Of a stretch of DNA of 64,000 nucleotides, positions 8,789 through 18,863 are shown piece after piece (positions within the stretch are counted from its first letter, which is position 1; every line of letters begins with the position of its first letter). The DNA lies in the NCBI GenBank assembly GCA_945787445.1, contig CALZHT010000002.1:1-64000 (forward strand), given 5' to 3'. The translations under genes and the position numbers were made by a program. The stretch comes from an uncultured Desulfobulbaceae bacterium. GTDB lineage: Bacteria > Desulfobacterota > Desulfobulbia > Desulfobulbales > CALZHT01. The notes under the pieces were generated by a model, which did not search any database, was not told the DNA's origin, and saw only the letters and a program-made list of their open reading frames with translations.

Positions 8789-10042
8789 TTACCCATTCAT
8801 TGAATCAAAAAACTCCGCGTTAGTTCGTGTCCCTTTCATTTTGTCTTTTAAAAATTCCATTGCATCCACTGGATTCAAGGAAGAAAGAAGTTTCCGCAGT
8901 ATCCACACCCGATTGAGTTCGCCTGGCTCCAGGAGCAGGTCTTCTTTTCTCGTTCCAGAGCGGTTGATGTCCATGGCCGGAAATATTCTCCGGTCGGAAA
9001 GCTTGCGATCAAGAATAATTTCCATATTGCCGGTGCCTTTAAACTCCTCAAAAATGACTTCATCCATCCGGCTTCCCGTCTCAATAAGAGCAGAAGCAAT
9101 AATGGTAAGACTGCCTCCTTCCTCAATATTTCTCGCTGCGCCAAAAAATCTTTTGGGACGATGCAGGGCATTAGAATCAACACCACCGGAAAGGATCTTA
9201 CCGCTAGGCGGGACCAATGTATTGTATGCCCGGGCCAACCGGGTGATACTGTCGAGCAGAATCACCACATCGTATTTATGCTCAACAAGGCGTCTGGCTT
9301 TTTCCATTACCATTTCCGCAACCTGGACATGCCGTTGCGGCGGCTCGTCAAAGGTGGAACTGATCACTTCGGCATTGACGCTTCTGGCCATGTCCGTAAC
9401 CTCTTCCGGCCTTTCGTCAATGAGAAGTACGATCAGAATAATTTCCTTATGGTTCTTGATAATGCTGTTGGCAATATCTTTGATGAGCACCGTTTTTCCG
9501 GTTCGCGGCGGGGCAACGATAAGTCCCCTCTGACCTTTGCCGATCGGCGCCATGACATCCAAGATCCGCATGGATAGATTATCTGCCTGCGCCTCTAAAT
9601 GCACCCGCTCATTGGGATGGAGTGGGGTCAGATTCGTGAAAAGGGTTTTTTCTTTGACTTTTTCCGGGGGTTCAAAATTTACTGAATCAACTTTGAGCAG
9701 TGCAAAGTAGCGTTCGCCATCCTTGGGGGATCGGATTTGCCCCTCTATGGTATCACCAGTCCGGAGATTAAGGCGACGGATCTGAGAAGGAGATACATAT
9801 ATATCATCAGGTCCGGGCAGATAATTATAGTCAGGGGCACGCAAAAAGCCGAAACCGTCAGGCAACACTTCAAGTACACCGCTTCCCCGTGTTTGCCCAT
9901 TCTTTTCAGCCGACGCTTGGGCTTGCAAGATGGCAAAAATCAACTCCTGTTTCCGCAGGCCGCTGACGTCATCGATCTTTAGCTCTTTGGCCATCCTGGT
10001 CAGTTCGTTGATCTTTTTGAGTTTCAATTCGCTTAAATTCAT
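8789..10042 (-). CDS. rho: Transcription termination factor Rho
   Basis: Rho is the hexameric RNA-dependent ATPase that ends transcription at unstructured RNA. The 417-residue protein has the N-terminal Rho domain ([19 protein letters not shown]) and a cold-shock-like RNA-binding domain ([14 protein letters not shown], about 55-125). The RecA-like motor has Walker A APPRTGKT (177-184), [10 protein letters not shown] and the Q-loop region. The bicyclomycin-contact region is intact. A GGAGG-type site precedes the ATG. A 490-base gap separates it from coaE, so it probably has its own promoter. Confidence 0.97.
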   Translation of the reverse strand: MNLSELKLKKINELTRMAKELKIDDVSGLRKQELIFAILQAQASAEKNGQTRGSGVLEVLPDGFGFLRAPDYNYLPGPDDIYVSPSQIRRLNLRTGDTIEGQIRSPKDGERYFALLKVDSVNFEPPEKVKEKTLFTNLTPLHPNERVHLEAQADNLSMRILDVMAPIGKGQRGLIVAPPRTGKTVLIKDIANSIIKNHKEIILIVLLIDERPEEVTDMARSVNAEVISSTFDEPPQRHVQVAEMVMEKARRLVEHKYDVVILLDSITRLARAYNTLVPPSGKILSGGVDSNALHRPKRFFGAARNIEEGGSLTIIASALIETGSRMDEVIFEEFKGTGNMEIILDRKLSDRRIFPAMDINRSGTRKEDLLLEPGELNRVWILRKLLSSLNPVDAMEFLKDKMKGTRTNAEFFDSMNG

Positions 10043-10532
10043 GTGCGGTGATTTCCTCCAAGTTAAAAATAATTTACTTCTATTGCCATGACGGGCTCTT
10101 TTTGAGGGACAAAGGCTGTCGAAACAACTCTATAGTGCTTATTTTTGATTTTTTATAAATATTAATAAGTTAGGATATTTTACAATGAAAGCCCAATTAT
10201 CTTATTGTAGAAACAATTTGTTGCATCCCAATGCAAGCCCCCAAAAAACTCCAAGGTCATTAAACCTGTTATGCGGCATAGCATCGTTTGTCAAAAATTG
10301 ATTTGTAGAGAACCAAGGTAAAATAAAATTAAGGGAGAATAATGGATACCCAACCGTCCAGAGAAAGGTTATTTCTTCAAAGTTTCTGGATTATTTTTTT
10401 GACCTTACTCGGGAGGTTAATTCTCGTACAAAAAAGGAATGATCTGAATGGAATTTCAAAACCACATATAACGTATACTTTGAATTTATTTTTTTCTTGC
10501 TTTGCTGTCAAGAGTTTTTTCCATTCTCTGCC
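10043..10532. other. 490-bp gap between coaE and rho
   Basis: The stretch is AT-rich, especially 10140-10200. A 64-codon rightward frame at 10342-10536 has no ribosome site and an uninformative hydrophobic product. The gap presumably holds the rho promoter and leader. Rho leaders are often autoregulated, but I see no specific structure here. Confidence 0.4.
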
Positions 10533-11201
10533 TTAAGTTTCGAGGCCTTTTCTCAACTCATGCCCGAGAATCCTTCCAAGGTGAATTAACTGCAAACAGG
10601 TTTCAGGCCAGGGACCGGTATTGTCAATAACATGATCTGCTTTTAATGCCTTAGTTTCCAACGACTCCTGCGCAGCAAGAGCTTTCTGAGCATCACTAGG
10701 CGAGATCTTATCTCGTACCATTAAGCGCTCAAGGCATTGTGAGTACTCTGCATAGACAGTAATAATACCATCAAACATGTCGTCCCATTTTGCCTCAAAC
10801 AACAAAGGCACCTCAACTATATAATCACGCCTAATCTCCGGTGAATCAGTTTTCTCGTGAAGTTGTCTTAAAATGAAATCCTTTGCAAGGGGATGAAGAA
10901 GCGTGTTGAGTTTGACACGAAACGATTCATCGTCAAAAAGAATCTTCCGGAGAAAAGTCCTGTTTATTGAGGAGTCTGGATTGAAAAATTCGTCACCAAA
11001 TGCATTCTGCAATGCGACCCAGCCCTCATTTTTAGGCTCCAAAAGTTCCCGACAAACTTCATCGGAATCAATATAACCAAAACCCATTCTCTTTTTTAGA
11101 AATTGAGCTACCCGACTTTTCCCCGATCCTATGCCGCCGGTTAGGCCGAAAAGTTTCACTCGCGATAATCCGGACACAAACAATTTCATCCTCAAGGTCA
11201 T
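10533..11201 (-). CDS. coaE: Dephospho-CoA kinase
   Basis: CoaE phosphorylates the ribose 3'-OH of dephospho-CoA, the last step of coenzyme A synthesis. The P-loop LTGGIGSGKS is at about 20-29. DSDEVCRELLEP, VEVPLLFEAKWDDMFD and the C-terminal HVIDNTGP are family marks. At 222 residues it is slightly long at the N-terminus. The start is uncertain because no strong ribosome site is visible; Met5 or a Val (GTG) codon nearer the P-loop are alternatives. It lies 19 bases downstream of the pseudouridine synthase gene and is probably cotranscribed. Confidence 0.93.
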   Translation of the reverse strand: MTLRMKLFVSGLSRVKLFGLTGGIGSGKSRVAQFLKKRMGFGYIDSDEVCRELLEPKNEGWVALQNAFGDEFFNPDSSINRTFLRKILFDDESFRVKLNTLLHPLAKDFILRQLHEKTDSPEIRRDYIVEVPLLFEAKWDDMFDGIITVYAEYSQCLERLMVRDKISPSDAQKALAAQESLETKALKADHVIDNTGPWPETCLQLIHLGRILGHELRKGLET

Positions 11202-11220
11202 AAATGTTTACAACTCGTAT

Positions 11221-12183
11221 TCACTTAACAGAACGGTCCGGAGATTCACCTTCCCGCAACAATTCTAAATTTCGCACCATATCAGGCAAAAGAGGTGCTT
11301 GAAAGCGGACACGTTCACCACTCAGTGGATGGGTAAACGCCAGCATGAAAGAATGGAGGCACTGCCTCTTTATATCATACAGTGCATTAAACCTTCCCGC
11401 TGTTTTACCGTAAAGGGGGTCCCCAGCAACAGGATGCCCCTTTGCTGCCATATGCACCCTTATTTGATGGGTCCTGCCGGTTTCAAGACGCACTTCAATA
11501 TACGTAAATGGTGTTTGAAATTTTTCCAGCACCCGCCAGACTGTCACTGCCTCCCGGCCTCCCTTTTCCAGTATAGCCATTTTTTTTCTGTGAACAGGAT
11601 GTCTCCCTATCGGCAAATCAATATGTCCTTTCATTTCGGTCATTCGGCCGTTCACAATAGCGTGGTAGATCTTTTCGACATTTCTTTTTTTGAACTGTTC
11701 AGCCAACATGCGATGGACTTTATCATTTTTTGCCACAACCATTACCCCGGATGTATCTTTATCCAGCCTATGCACGATACCGGGTCGCTGTTCCCCACTT
11801 AGGTTGGAAAGGGCATTACAGTGATACAAAAGACCATGGACAAGTGTCCCAGAACCATGACCGCAGGAGGGATGAACAACTACTCCTGGTGGTTTATTCA
11901 AGACTACTATAACTGCATCTTCATGAATGATATTAAGAGAAATATTTTCTGGGTGTAATGTTGAAGGGATCTGGGGGGGGAAAGTCACTGAAATATAGTC
12001 GTTATATTGCACACTATATCCAGACTTGACTGCTTTCTCATTTACCAGAATCCTTTGGGACCGGATAAGACTCTGAATTGTTGCCCTGCTCACATCGCAA
12101 AAATTTTCATTTGTCGCAAGGAAAAGGTCCAGGCGCTGGCCCTTGTTCTTCCGGGGAACTTTAAGAGAAAAGGGCTTTTTCAA
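11221..12183 (-). CDS. RluA-family 23S rRNA pseudouridine synthase (RluD-like)
   Basis: The enzyme isomerises specific uridines in 23S rRNA. An N-terminal S4 RNA-binding domain (about 14-70, QRLDLFLATNENFCDVSRATIQSLI) precedes the catalytic domain. This has the signature GIVHRLDKDTSGVMVVAKN, with the catalytic Asp at about 141, and GRTHQIRVHMAAKGHPVAGDPLYG. The S4 plus RluA layout and the 320-residue length fit RluD (sites 1911/1915/1917), but RluC-type specificity cannot be excluded. It lies between the CarD-family gene and coaE. Confidence 0.88.
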   Translation of the reverse strand: MKKPFSLKVPRKNKGQRLDLFLATNENFCDVSRATIQSLIRSQRILVNEKAVKSGYSVQYNDYISVTFPPQIPSTLHPENISLNIIHEDAVIVVLNKPPGVVVHPSCGHGSGTLVHGLLYHCNALSNLSGEQRPGIVHRLDKDTSGVMVVAKNDKVHRMLAEQFKKRNVEKIYHAIVNGRMTEMKGHIDLPIGRHPVHRKKMAILEKGGREAVTVWRVLEKFQTPFTYIEVRLETGRTHQIRVHMAAKGHPVAGDPLYGKTAGRFNALYDIKRQCLHSFMLAFTHPLSGERVRFQAPLLPDMVRNLELLREGESPDRSVK

Positions 12184-12307
12184 GGATAGTCGAAATTATT
12201 ATATTTGCAGCAAGAAAGTACCAGGACAATATTTTCTTGCTGCAAATTACAGGTTAAAGCAAAAAAGTTAAAGGATCTGATAAAAGAAGTTCTAATCTAC
12301 CTAATGG

Positions 12308-12793
12308 CTAGCTGAAAATGTTTTCAATGCTTTCTTTCACATTGCCTTCTTTATCTTCATTGGCAATGGCAATTTCCTTTATAAGAAGATTCTTGGCGGT
12401 GTCCATCATCTTCCTTTCACCGAAAGATAAGGTTTTGTCCTCTTTTAAGAGATAAAGATCCCTTAAGACCGCGGCTATTTCATGAACGGCGCCTGTCTTT
12501 ATGCGTTCCATATACTCACGATAACGTTGATTCCAAGGTTGCTGTTGAATTTTTACGTTGTCGTCGCGGAGAATTTCAAAAATCTTTCCAACTTCATCGG
12601 TCGGAGTAATAGTCCGAAGCCCCACGTTTTTACTGTTTTCCGTGGGAATCATAATAACCATATTGGAGTCGACAATCCTCATCACATAAAAGGATTGAAC
12701 TATATCTCCTACCTGTCTCTGTTCAATGGATTCTATTTTACCAACGCCGTGGGCAGGATACACTGCCATATCCCCAACATTAAACATCTCCAC
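12308..12793 (-). CDS. CarD/CdnL-family RNA polymerase-binding regulator
   Basis: The 161-residue protein starts FNVGDMAVYPAHGVGKIESIEQRQVGD, the Tudor-like RNA polymerase-interaction domain of CarD/CdnL/TRCF proteins. A helical C-terminal DNA-binding domain follows (WNQRYREYMERIKTG, LLKEDKTLSFGERKMMDTAKNLLIKEIA). CarD-type proteins stabilise open promoter complexes, notably at rRNA genes. A GAGAGGTGTGG-like site lies before the ATG. It has its own 270-base AT-rich upstream region, so it is probably transcribed separately from pth. Confidence 0.9.
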   Translation of the reverse strand: MEMFNVGDMAVYPAHGVGKIESIEQRQVGDIVQSFYVMRIVDSNMVIMIPTENSKNVGLRTITPTDEVGKIFEILRDDNVKIQQQPWNQRYREYMERIKTGAVHEIAAVLRDLYLLKEDKTLSFGERKMMDTAKNLLIKEIAIANEDKEGNVKESIENIFS

Positions 12794-13066
12794 ACCTCTC
12801 TAAAAAATTTGAAAACCTTCATGGAAAGACCAACCCCTCCCCCAAGGTTTGTCTTCTCAACAGATCAAACTTTGTAATAAATTTGAATATTTAATCTTAT
12901 AACATATTTTTAATAAATTAGCAAAGATTCTGGAAAAATCTCTGAATTTCAGGAAATAAGGTCGTATTTCAAATAATACCTTCCGAGGATAGTTCGGAGA
13001 AATCTTCAATGATTAATTTGTCTCTGACAAGTAAGAGCAAATACGCCCCAAAAAACACGGTATACA

Positions 13067-13633
13067 TTAAATCCCGGCATTTATTTGATTCATTGCCACG
13101 GAAAGGTTTTCTTCAACGATTAGGTGGAGGGCATGTTCAATATTTTGCAAAAGCTCTGCAACAATTTTCTTTTCCTCCTTGCTGAATTTTGCGAGGACAT
13201 AAGCGGCAGCAGGAAGATCTTTTTGCGGTCGGTCAATCCCAACTCGTATTCTGATAAAATTTTTTCCGCCAATATGCTCTATAACGGATCGAACTCCATT
13301 GTGACCGCCGGCCCCCCTGTTAAACACGAGTCTCATTTTCCCCAAGGGCAAATCAAGGTCATCGTGCACTATAATGATTTTATCCACGTCAATATGATAA
13401 TACTGGGCGGCCCTGGCCACCGCCAAGCCGCTTAAATTCATATATGTTTCAGGCTTTATGATCAGGAAAGGATTCCCCCATAAGGAGGTCTTGGCAACGC
13501 TCGCCTTCCATTTACTGTTTCGCAAAGATAGACCGGTTTTATCGATGAGATAATCAATAAATATAAAACCTATGTTATGCCGTGTTAATGAATAATCCGG
13601 ACCAGGATTTCCAAGGCCTGCGAGTAAATACAC
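13067..13633 (-). CDS. pth: Peptidyl-tRNA hydrolase
   Basis: Pth releases tRNA from peptidyl-tRNA that drops off the ribosome. At 188 residues it has the usual length. GLGNPGPDYSLTRHNIGF holds the catalytic His (about 19). KPETYMNLSG, the Asp in IIVHDDLDLPLGKMR, and GGAGGHNGVRSV-like residues (RGAGGHNGVRS) are present. It follows rplY in the common prs-rplY-pth order, but a terminator lies between rplY and pth. Confidence 0.96.
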   Translation of the reverse strand: MYLLAGLGNPGPDYSLTRHNIGFIFIDYLIDKTGLSLRNSKWKASVAKTSLWGNPFLIIKPETYMNLSGLAVARAAQYYHIDVDKIIIVHDDLDLPLGKMRLVFNRGAGGHNGVRSVIEHIGGKNFIRIRVGIDRPQKDLPAAAYVLAKFSKEEKKIVAELLQNIEHALHLIVEENLSVAMNQINAGI

Positions 13634-13777
13634 CTAACATACTCCTTTGGGCAAATTCGGTTGCAAGCGCAAACTTTATTGGCTCCGTCATCGGCCACCC
13701 CATACAACCGTGGCGGTCCTCCGGCGCCTCCTCCATAGCGGTCTCACTATCAACTTGCCTGTAACTCCATACAAGAC

Positions 13778-13815
13778 AAAAAATGCCGGAAAAAGGAATA
13801 CCCTCTTCCGGCATT
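13778..13815 (-). terminator. Intrinsic terminator after rplY
   Basis: On the leftward strand AATGCCGGAA (13806-13815) pairs with TTCCGGCATT (13782-13791) and six T follow. It lies about 30 bases after the rplY stop and separates prs-rplY from pth. Confidence 0.85.
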
Positions 13816-13844
13816 GAGTTTACTTAAAATTTTTTTAGTTAACT

Positions 13845-14507
13845 TTATTCCGTTGCCGGTTCGTCGGCAGATTCCTGAGCAGAGCCCTCTTCCGCAACCG
13901 GTTCTGCAGTTTCTTCTTCTTCAACTTCTTCTTCCGGAAGCACGGTTGCTGTTTGCACGGAAACACATACTTTTTCAGGCTCTTCACGCAGAGTGACATT
14001 TTCGGGAATATTCAAGTCACCACAGGTAAGCTTATCTCCCAAATGCAATTCGGTTACATCAAGTTCTAAAAAATCCGGTATATCAAGGACCTTTCCTTCA
14101 AGGGACACCGTATGTTCAATGATGTGAAGCTCGCCCCCCAAATCAACGCCCTGAGCTATTCCAGTGAACTTAAGGAGAACATCGAGAACAATCGGCTCTT
14201 TGAGTGATACTTCACAAAAATCAGCGTGCACCAAGGTATCTCTTACAGGATCGGCTTGTAATTCTTTAATCATGACATGCCGTTTTAACTTTTTCTTGCC
14301 GTCTTTAATATCCAAATTAATAACGGCATTTTGTCGCTGAAATCCAAGAATTGCCTTGGTAAAACTACCTGTATCGACTTGTAAAGCTATGGGATCAGCT
14401 TTAGGACCATATAGAACCGCCGGAGTAAATCCCTCGCTTCGCAAAGATCTTGCAGCACCTTTTCCAAAGGTATTGCGCACTTGAGCATTTAAATCAATCT
14501 GTAACAT
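13845..14507 (-). CDS. rplY: 50S ribosomal protein L25, long (Ctc) form
   Basis: L25/Ctc binds 5S rRNA. The start at 14507 is chosen because GAGGAGG lies 7 bases upstream and the protein then begins MLQIDLNAQVRNTFGKGAAR; a start 12 codons earlier lacks a site. The 220-residue product has the L25 domain (about 1-90), the TL5/Ctc C-terminal domain (VLLKFTGIAQGVDLGGELHIIEHTVSLEG) and a Glu-rich tail. Ctc forms are linked to stress responses in some bacteria. It lies downstream of prs and ends in a terminator. Confidence 0.95.
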   Translation of the reverse strand: MLQIDLNAQVRNTFGKGAARSLRSEGFTPAVLYGPKADPIALQVDTGSFTKAILGFQRQNAVINLDIKDGKKKLKRHVMIKELQADPVRDTLVHADFCEVSLKEPIVLDVLLKFTGIAQGVDLGGELHIIEHTVSLEGKVLDIPDFLELDVTELHLGDKLTCGDLNIPENVTLREEPEKVCVSVQTATVLPEEEVEEEETAEPVAEEGSAQESADEPATE

Positions 14508-14581
14508 ATGCCTAACCTCCTCAATACCGGCAAAAATATTCAAAAGCCAAATCTATCAATAAGGCTTTTCTCAAATATCCA

Positions 14582-15523
14582 TTAAACAAAAAGAGAACTC
14601 ACTGAATCCTCATTGTGGATTCTCTTGATTGCCTCTCCTAATAAATTTGAAACTGATAGGACCTTGATTTTTTCGCATTCCCTTGCTGCTTTGTGTAAAG
14701 GAATACTATTAGTTACTACCAAGCTGTTAATCGCTGAATTTCCAAGACGTTCAATGGCTGGGCCTGAAAGAACAGGATGGGAACAACAGGCATGGACCTC
14801 TATGGCGCCGGCATTTTTTAGCATCTCGGCAGCAGCACATAATGTTCCAGCTGTATCGACCATGTCATCAAGAATAACTGCAGTTTTGCCGCTCACATCA
14901 CCGATAACGTTCATAGCCTGGGACTCGTTAGCCCTCTCACGTCTTTTATCGATTATAGCGAGACCAGTATCCAATCTCTTGGCAAAAGCGCGTGTCCTTT
15001 CAACCCCTCCAGCATCAGGTGAAACCATGATCAAATTATCTTTGAATGTCTTCCCTAAATAATCAATAAGAATTGGGGCAGCGTAAAGATGATCAACCGG
15101 TATATTGAAAAATCCTTGGATCTGGCCAGCGTGCAGATCCATGGCCAAAACCCGACGGACACCAACAACCATGAGCATTTCAGCAACAACCTTTGCGGTA
15201 ATAGGCACCCGGGGTGCAACCTTTCTGTCCTGCCGGCCATAACCGTAATATGGCATTACTGCTGTGATACGGCGAGCCGAGGCTCTGCGGAGCGCGTCAA
15301 CCATAATGACAAGTTCCATGAGGTGATCATTGACAGGCGGGCATGTCGGCTGGATCACGTAAACATCTTTGCCCCGAACGTTCTCCCCTACTTCTACAAA
15401 AATCTCACCATCACTAAATCTTCGAACCTCAACATTTGATAAAGGAATGGAGAGGGAGGCGCAAATATCTTCTGCCAGGTGGGGATTAGCGTTTCCGCTA
15501 AAAACCTTCATATCGTTTTGCAT
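14582..15523 (-). CDS. prs: Ribose-phosphate pyrophosphokinase
   Basis: Prs makes PRPP from ribose 5-phosphate and ATP for nucleotide, histidine, tryptophan and NAD synthesis. The start is set at [14 protein letters not shown], which gives the usual ~313 residues; ten extra in-frame residues upstream are doubtful. Motifs: [41 protein letters not shown], the binding signature [15 protein letters not shown], and the PRPP loop [14 protein letters not shown] tRNA-Gln and ispE are upstream, an order common in proteobacteria. Confidence 0.96.
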   Translation of the reverse strand: MQNDMKVFSGNANPHLAEDICASLSIPLSNVEVRRFSDGEIFVEVGENVRGKDVYVIQPTCPPVNDHLMELVIMVDALRRASARRITAVMPYYGYGRQDRKVAPRVPITAKVVAEMLMVVGVRRVLAMDLHAGQIQGFFNIPVDHLYAAPILIDYLGKTFKDNLIMVSPDAGGVERTRAFAKRLDTGLAIIDKRRERANESQAMNVIGDVSGKTAVILDDMVDTAGTLCAAAEMLKNAGAIEVHACCSHPVLSGPAIERLGNSAINSLVVTNSIPLHKAARECEKIKVLSVSNLLGEAIKRIHNEDSVSSLFV

Positions 15524-15655
15524 CTCAACTAAGCCAGTCTTTGTTATGAACAAAAAATATCGATTAATAAATTCTCATACCATTATGAGATATGAATATT
15601 TAAAAAATCTCTCACAAAAAAATAGAGAAAAAAAGAACCTTTGATGGCAATTAAT

Positions 15656-15730
15656 TGGCTGGGGCGGGAGGATTCGAACCTCCGATGCAGGAGTCAAAGT
15701 CCTGTGTCTTTACCACTTGACGACGCCCCA
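15656..15730 (-). tRNA. tRNA-Gln (anticodon TTG)
   Basis: Read on the minus strand, the acceptor TGGGGCG pairs with CGCCCCA, followed by G and an encoded CCA. The anticodon stem CAGGA/TCCTG encloses the loop CTTTGAC, giving anticodon TTG, which reads CAA and wobbles to CAG. The T arm GGAGGTTCGAATCCTCC is canonical. It lies between ispE and prs. Confidence 0.96.
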
Positions 15731-15748
15731 AAACCCAGGCATTAAATA

Positions 15749-16636
15749 CTAAGATTGATGCACCCTGGTGACAAACACATCCGAGTACAGCTTCACGAAT
15801 TTACTATAACTGCCGTCGGCGTCATCCTTATCTTTATAAAGACCAAACACGGTAGGCCCGCTTCCAGACATTAATACATCCCTTGCTCCACCTTCCAGCA
15901 ACTCCCTTTTTATCTCGTCAATTTCCGGATAGCGATCAATGGTAACAGATTCGAGATCATTGAAGAGTTCAAAGTCATCTTTGGCGAGCAAAGAGTCCTG
16001 CTTTTTACCATGTGTAAATTTGCGGCCTAAGATATATGGATTACCCCCTGTTGTCAACGCAAATTTCTCATAAACCCACTTTGTTGATACGGCAAATCCG
16101 GGATTTACCAAAACGCACCAAAAGTCCGTCGGCAAATCAAATTTTCTCAGTCTGTCTCCGATCCCGCTGCCTCGCGCCGCGATAAAATCCGTGACAAAAA
16201 AAGGCACATCAGCCCCCAGTTCCCTGGCAAGCACAACAAGCTTTTCTTCATTTAATTTCGTTTCAAACAAAAGATTGAGGCCGCGCAAGACGGCGGCTGC
16301 ATCACTGCTTCCTCCCCCAAGTCCTGCAGCCACAGGTATCTTTTTTTCAAGCACAATATCGACGCCAACCGAAACACCCTGATCGTGGAAAAAATTAGAA
16401 GCTGCACGATAGGCAAGATTAGACGCATCCTCGGGCAGGCTGCTCCCCGGACAACTGAGTCTGATATTTTTGCCTCTTTTCTTAATCGTTACAAGATCGG
16501 CAAGCTGCAGCTTTACCATCACGGTGTCAATTTCATGATAGCCGTCAGGGCGCCTTGCCAATACCTTCAGAAAAAGATTTACCTTGGCAGGGGCATAGAT
16601 GGTAATTGTTTGTCCCTGCTCAAATGATCTGATCAT
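15749..16636 (-). CDS. ispE: 4-diphosphocytidyl-2-C-methyl-D-erythritol kinase
   Basis: IspE phosphorylates CDP-methylerythritol with ATP in the MEP isoprenoid pathway. It is a GHMP kinase: YAPAKVNLFLKVLARRPDGYHEIDTV at the N-terminus, the ATP loop PVAAGLGGGSSDAAAVLRGLN, and VLMSGSGPTVFGLY near the end. The start at 16636 gives about 295 residues, close to the family. An in-frame start at 16681 exists, and neither has a strong ribosome site. It is followed by tRNA-Gln and prs. Confidence 0.93.
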   Translation of the reverse strand: MIRSFEQGQTITIYAPAKVNLFLKVLARRPDGYHEIDTVMVKLQLADLVTIKKRGKNIRLSCPGSSLPEDASNLAYRAASNFFHDQGVSVGVDIVLEKKIPVAAGLGGGSSDAAAVLRGLNLLFETKLNEEKLVVLARELGADVPFFVTDFIAARGSGIGDRLRKFDLPTDFWCVLVNPGFAVSTKWVYEKFALTTGGNPYILGRKFTHGKKQDSLLAKDDFELFNDLESVTIDRYPEIDEIKRELLEGGARDVLMSGSGPTVFGLYKDKDDADGSYSKFVKLYSDVFVTRVHQS

Positions 16637-16745
16637 ATTGCCCATGGATAATGAATTGCACCCCGAATTCCAGTGAATCAAAAAACAAAAGCCTGATCAC
16701 CAAAACATGGAAAATCAGGCAGTATCAATCAATGAGGAAAGAATA

Positions 16746-17060
16746 CTAATCGATCAATTTCAGATATCGCATCTTCAAATCATAAACGACGTCCTGTAAA
16801 ATCTTAAATTCATCCTCGGTTAAATTTCCCTTTGTTTTTTTCTCCAAGAGATCAAGCGTGTCGATAGTGTGCTTGGCTAATACCGGATCAGTTTCTTTTT
16901 TCCCGGTTGCCGGATCACTGATCTCGCCAAGGTGATATAGCGCTGAACTGTTTAAGGACATGACAAAAGCGGTAAAGGTGACCTCCGGGAGCCTACATTT
17001 ACCTTCTTTCCATATTTTACTGCCGCTACATTTTTTTTCTTTCTGATCGTCATCAACCAT
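16746..17060 (-). CDS. DUF1844 family protein
   Basis: The 104-residue protein matches the recalled DUF1844 pattern: TFTAFVMSLNSSALYHLGEISDPATGK, then LAKHTIDTLDLLEKKTKGNLTEDEFKILQDVVYDLKMRYLKL. The family is small, helical, common in deltaproteobacteria and has no established function. A CSGSKIWKEGKCRLP stretch with two cysteines precedes the domain. It lies between serA and ispE. Confidence 0.85.
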   Translation of the reverse strand: MVDDDQKEKKCSGSKIWKEGKCRLPEVTFTAFVMSLNSSALYHLGEISDPATGKKETDPVLAKHTIDTLDLLEKKTKGNLTEDEFKILQDVVYDLKMRYLKLID

Positions 17061-17144
17061 AACAGACCCTGCTACTCATTAAGATTCTTTTATACGATAA
17101 GTCTTGTTGCACGAATGATCAAAAATAAAACATGACGGCCCCGT

Positions 17145-17233
17145 AAAAAGTCGGGAAAGCGGTTAACGTGCCATGTAATTCCAAGGCTTTACACCGTAAT
17201 ACAACGATAAAACGTATTTTTTACGATTTTATC
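17145..17233. repeat. Dispersed repeat copy A, downstream of serA
   Basis: This is one of four copies in the window (others at 19144, 50042 and 63594). Shared blocks are AAAGTCGGGAAAGCGG, then TTAACGTGCCATG, TAATACA, and a terminal hairpin TCGTATTTTTTACGA-like sequence. This copy is the most diverged, with CCAAGGCTTTACACC in place of the usual TCAACTAGTTACAAC. Its terminal hairpin GATAAAACGTA/TACGATTTTATC lacks one base. It lies about 28 bases after the serA stop. Confidence 0.85.
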
Positions 17234-17261
17234 AAAAATGTCAAATCCAATAGACCATTGT

Positions 17262-18863
17262 TCAAAAGCCATTGGCAAAGACAGGAAGATCCAGAACCAT
17301 TGCATCATTTACCTTGGGAAGTTGCCGGACCGTATCCAGCAGATCTTTCTGGATCAGGGTATCAGTATTCAACAGGATTACGTTGCGCCCCCGTTCTTTT
17401 TCCAGGCCAACCGTCATTCTGGATATATTTACATCTCCACTGCCAATGGTGGTCCCCAAGGCACCTATAACCCCGGGCTCATCCTGATTAGAAACGAAAA
17501 GCATGGGACCGGAAGGCAATGCTTCCATCCTGAAGGTATTAAACCTTACAAGTCTGGGCTCTTTCTTGCCGAACACGGTCCCGGCCAGAGTGTTTTCCTC
17601 ATCCGTGGTTTTCACCCTTACTTTGAGAAGATTAGTAAAATCATCGGAGAACTGGGTTTTGGATTCCACCACCCTGATCCCTCTTTCCTTGGCAATCATA
17701 GGCGCGTTTACGAAATTTACTGCATCTTTCAAAATCGGGGTAAAGAGTCCCTTAAGGAATCCGACTGTAATGGGGCCGGTCTCCAAGTCAGCCAGATCAC
17801 CAATGTATTCTATGGTAACCTCTTCAACTCCTCCCTTGGCAATCTGCATATGGAATGAACCGAGCATTTCTGCCAGGTTTACATATGGACCGACCTTGGA
17901 AAGGACATCCGAGCTTACCGACGGTACATTAACGGCGTTGGTAATAATCCCTTTTAATAAATAATCAGCAACCTGCTTGGCGATAGCTGTTGCCACATTT
18001 TCCTGGGCTTCGGAGGTGGAAGCGCCTAAATGCGGCGTACAAATAAAGTTATCCAGCGACAAAAGAGGATTTTCAAGGGTGGTCGGTTCGACTGCAAAGA
18101 CATCCAAGGCAGCTCCGGCAATTTCGCCATCCTTCAAGGCATGATAGAGCGCTTCCTCGTCCACAACTCCGCCGCGGGCGCAGTCAATAAACATGGCGTC
18201 TTTTTTCATGTTTTTAAAGGCCTCGGTGGAGATGACGTGTTTTGTTTCCTTAGTCAAAGGTACATGGACAGAGATATAATCCGCTCGCTTACAGAGCTCC
18301 TCAAGACTGACCAGTTCTACGCCCATCTTTTCCACGAGATCTTTGGGCATATGGGGATCATAGGCGATGACTTTCATTTGAAGCCCCTGGGCTCTGTCGG
18401 CCACGATACCACCTATTCGGCCGATTCCTACGATACCCAGGATCTTACCGGTAAGCTCCCTGCCCATAAATTTTTTCTTTTCCCATTTCCCGGCTTTAAT
18501 TGACGCCGTTGCCTGGGGAATGTTTCTGGAAAGGGCCATCATCATGGAAATTGAATGTTCGGCAGCAGTGGTTGCGTTACCATCCGGGGCATTCATGACC
18601 ACAATACCTCTTGTACTTGCCATGGGAATATCAACATTATCAAGGCCGATACCGGCACGACCGACAACCTGGAGATTGTCAGCCGCTTCGATCAACTCAG
18701 CGGTTACTTTTGTTGCGCTTCTGATAACAAGCCCCTGGTACTCAGGTATGATTTTTTTCAATTCCTCCGGCGGTAAACCTGTTTTGACATCAACATCCAA
18801 CCCGGCGTCTTCAAGTATCGTAACTCCAGCTGGCGCCAGATTGTCACTGATCAGTACTTTCAT
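17262..18863 (-). CDS. serA: D-3-phosphoglycerate dehydrogenase
   Basis: SerA oxidises 3-phosphoglycerate to 3-phosphohydroxypyruvate with NAD, the first step of serine synthesis. The start at 18863 is chosen for AAAGGAG just upstream; the frame extends 51 codons further without support. The 533-residue product is the long type: substrate domain, NAD domain (GKILGIVGIGRIGGIVADRAQG, Arg in CARGGVVDEEAL, His in CTPHLGASTSEAQ), intervening ASB domain (TVGFLKGLFTPILKDAVNFVNAP) and a C-terminal ACT domain (FVSNQDEPGVIGALGTTIG). The ACT domain suggests serine feedback control. A dispersed repeat follows the stop. Confidence 0.96.
   Translation of the reverse strand: MKVLISDNLAPAGVTILEDAGLDVDVKTGLPPEELKKIIPEYQGLVIRSATKVTAELIEAADNLQVVGRAGIGLDNVDIPMASTRGIVVMNAPDGNATTAAEHSISMMMALSRNIPQATASIKAGKWEKKKFMGRELTGKILGIVGIGRIGGIVADRAQGLQMKVIAYDPHMPKDLVEKMGVELVSLEELCKRADYISVHVPLTKETKHVISTEAFKNMKKDAMFIDCARGGVVDEEALYHALKDGEIAGAALDVFAVEPTTLENPLLSLDNFICTPHLGASTSEAQENVATAIAKQVADYLLKGIITNAVNVPSVSSDVLSKVGPYVNLAEMLGSFHMQIAKGGVEEVTIEYIGDLADLETGPITVGFLKGLFTPILKDAVNFVNAPMIAKERGIRVVESKTQFSDDFTNLLKVRVKTTDEENTLAGTVFGKKEPRLVRFNTFRMEALPSGPMLFVSNQDEPGVIGALGTTIGSGDVNISRMTVGLEKERGRNVILLNTDTLIQKDLLDTVRQLPKVNDAMVLDLPVFANGF

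Noticed and set aside
10342-10536. 64-codon rightward frame in the rho upstream gap
   Set aside because: No ribosome site, overlaps the coaE stop, and looks like a chance frame in AT-rich DNA.
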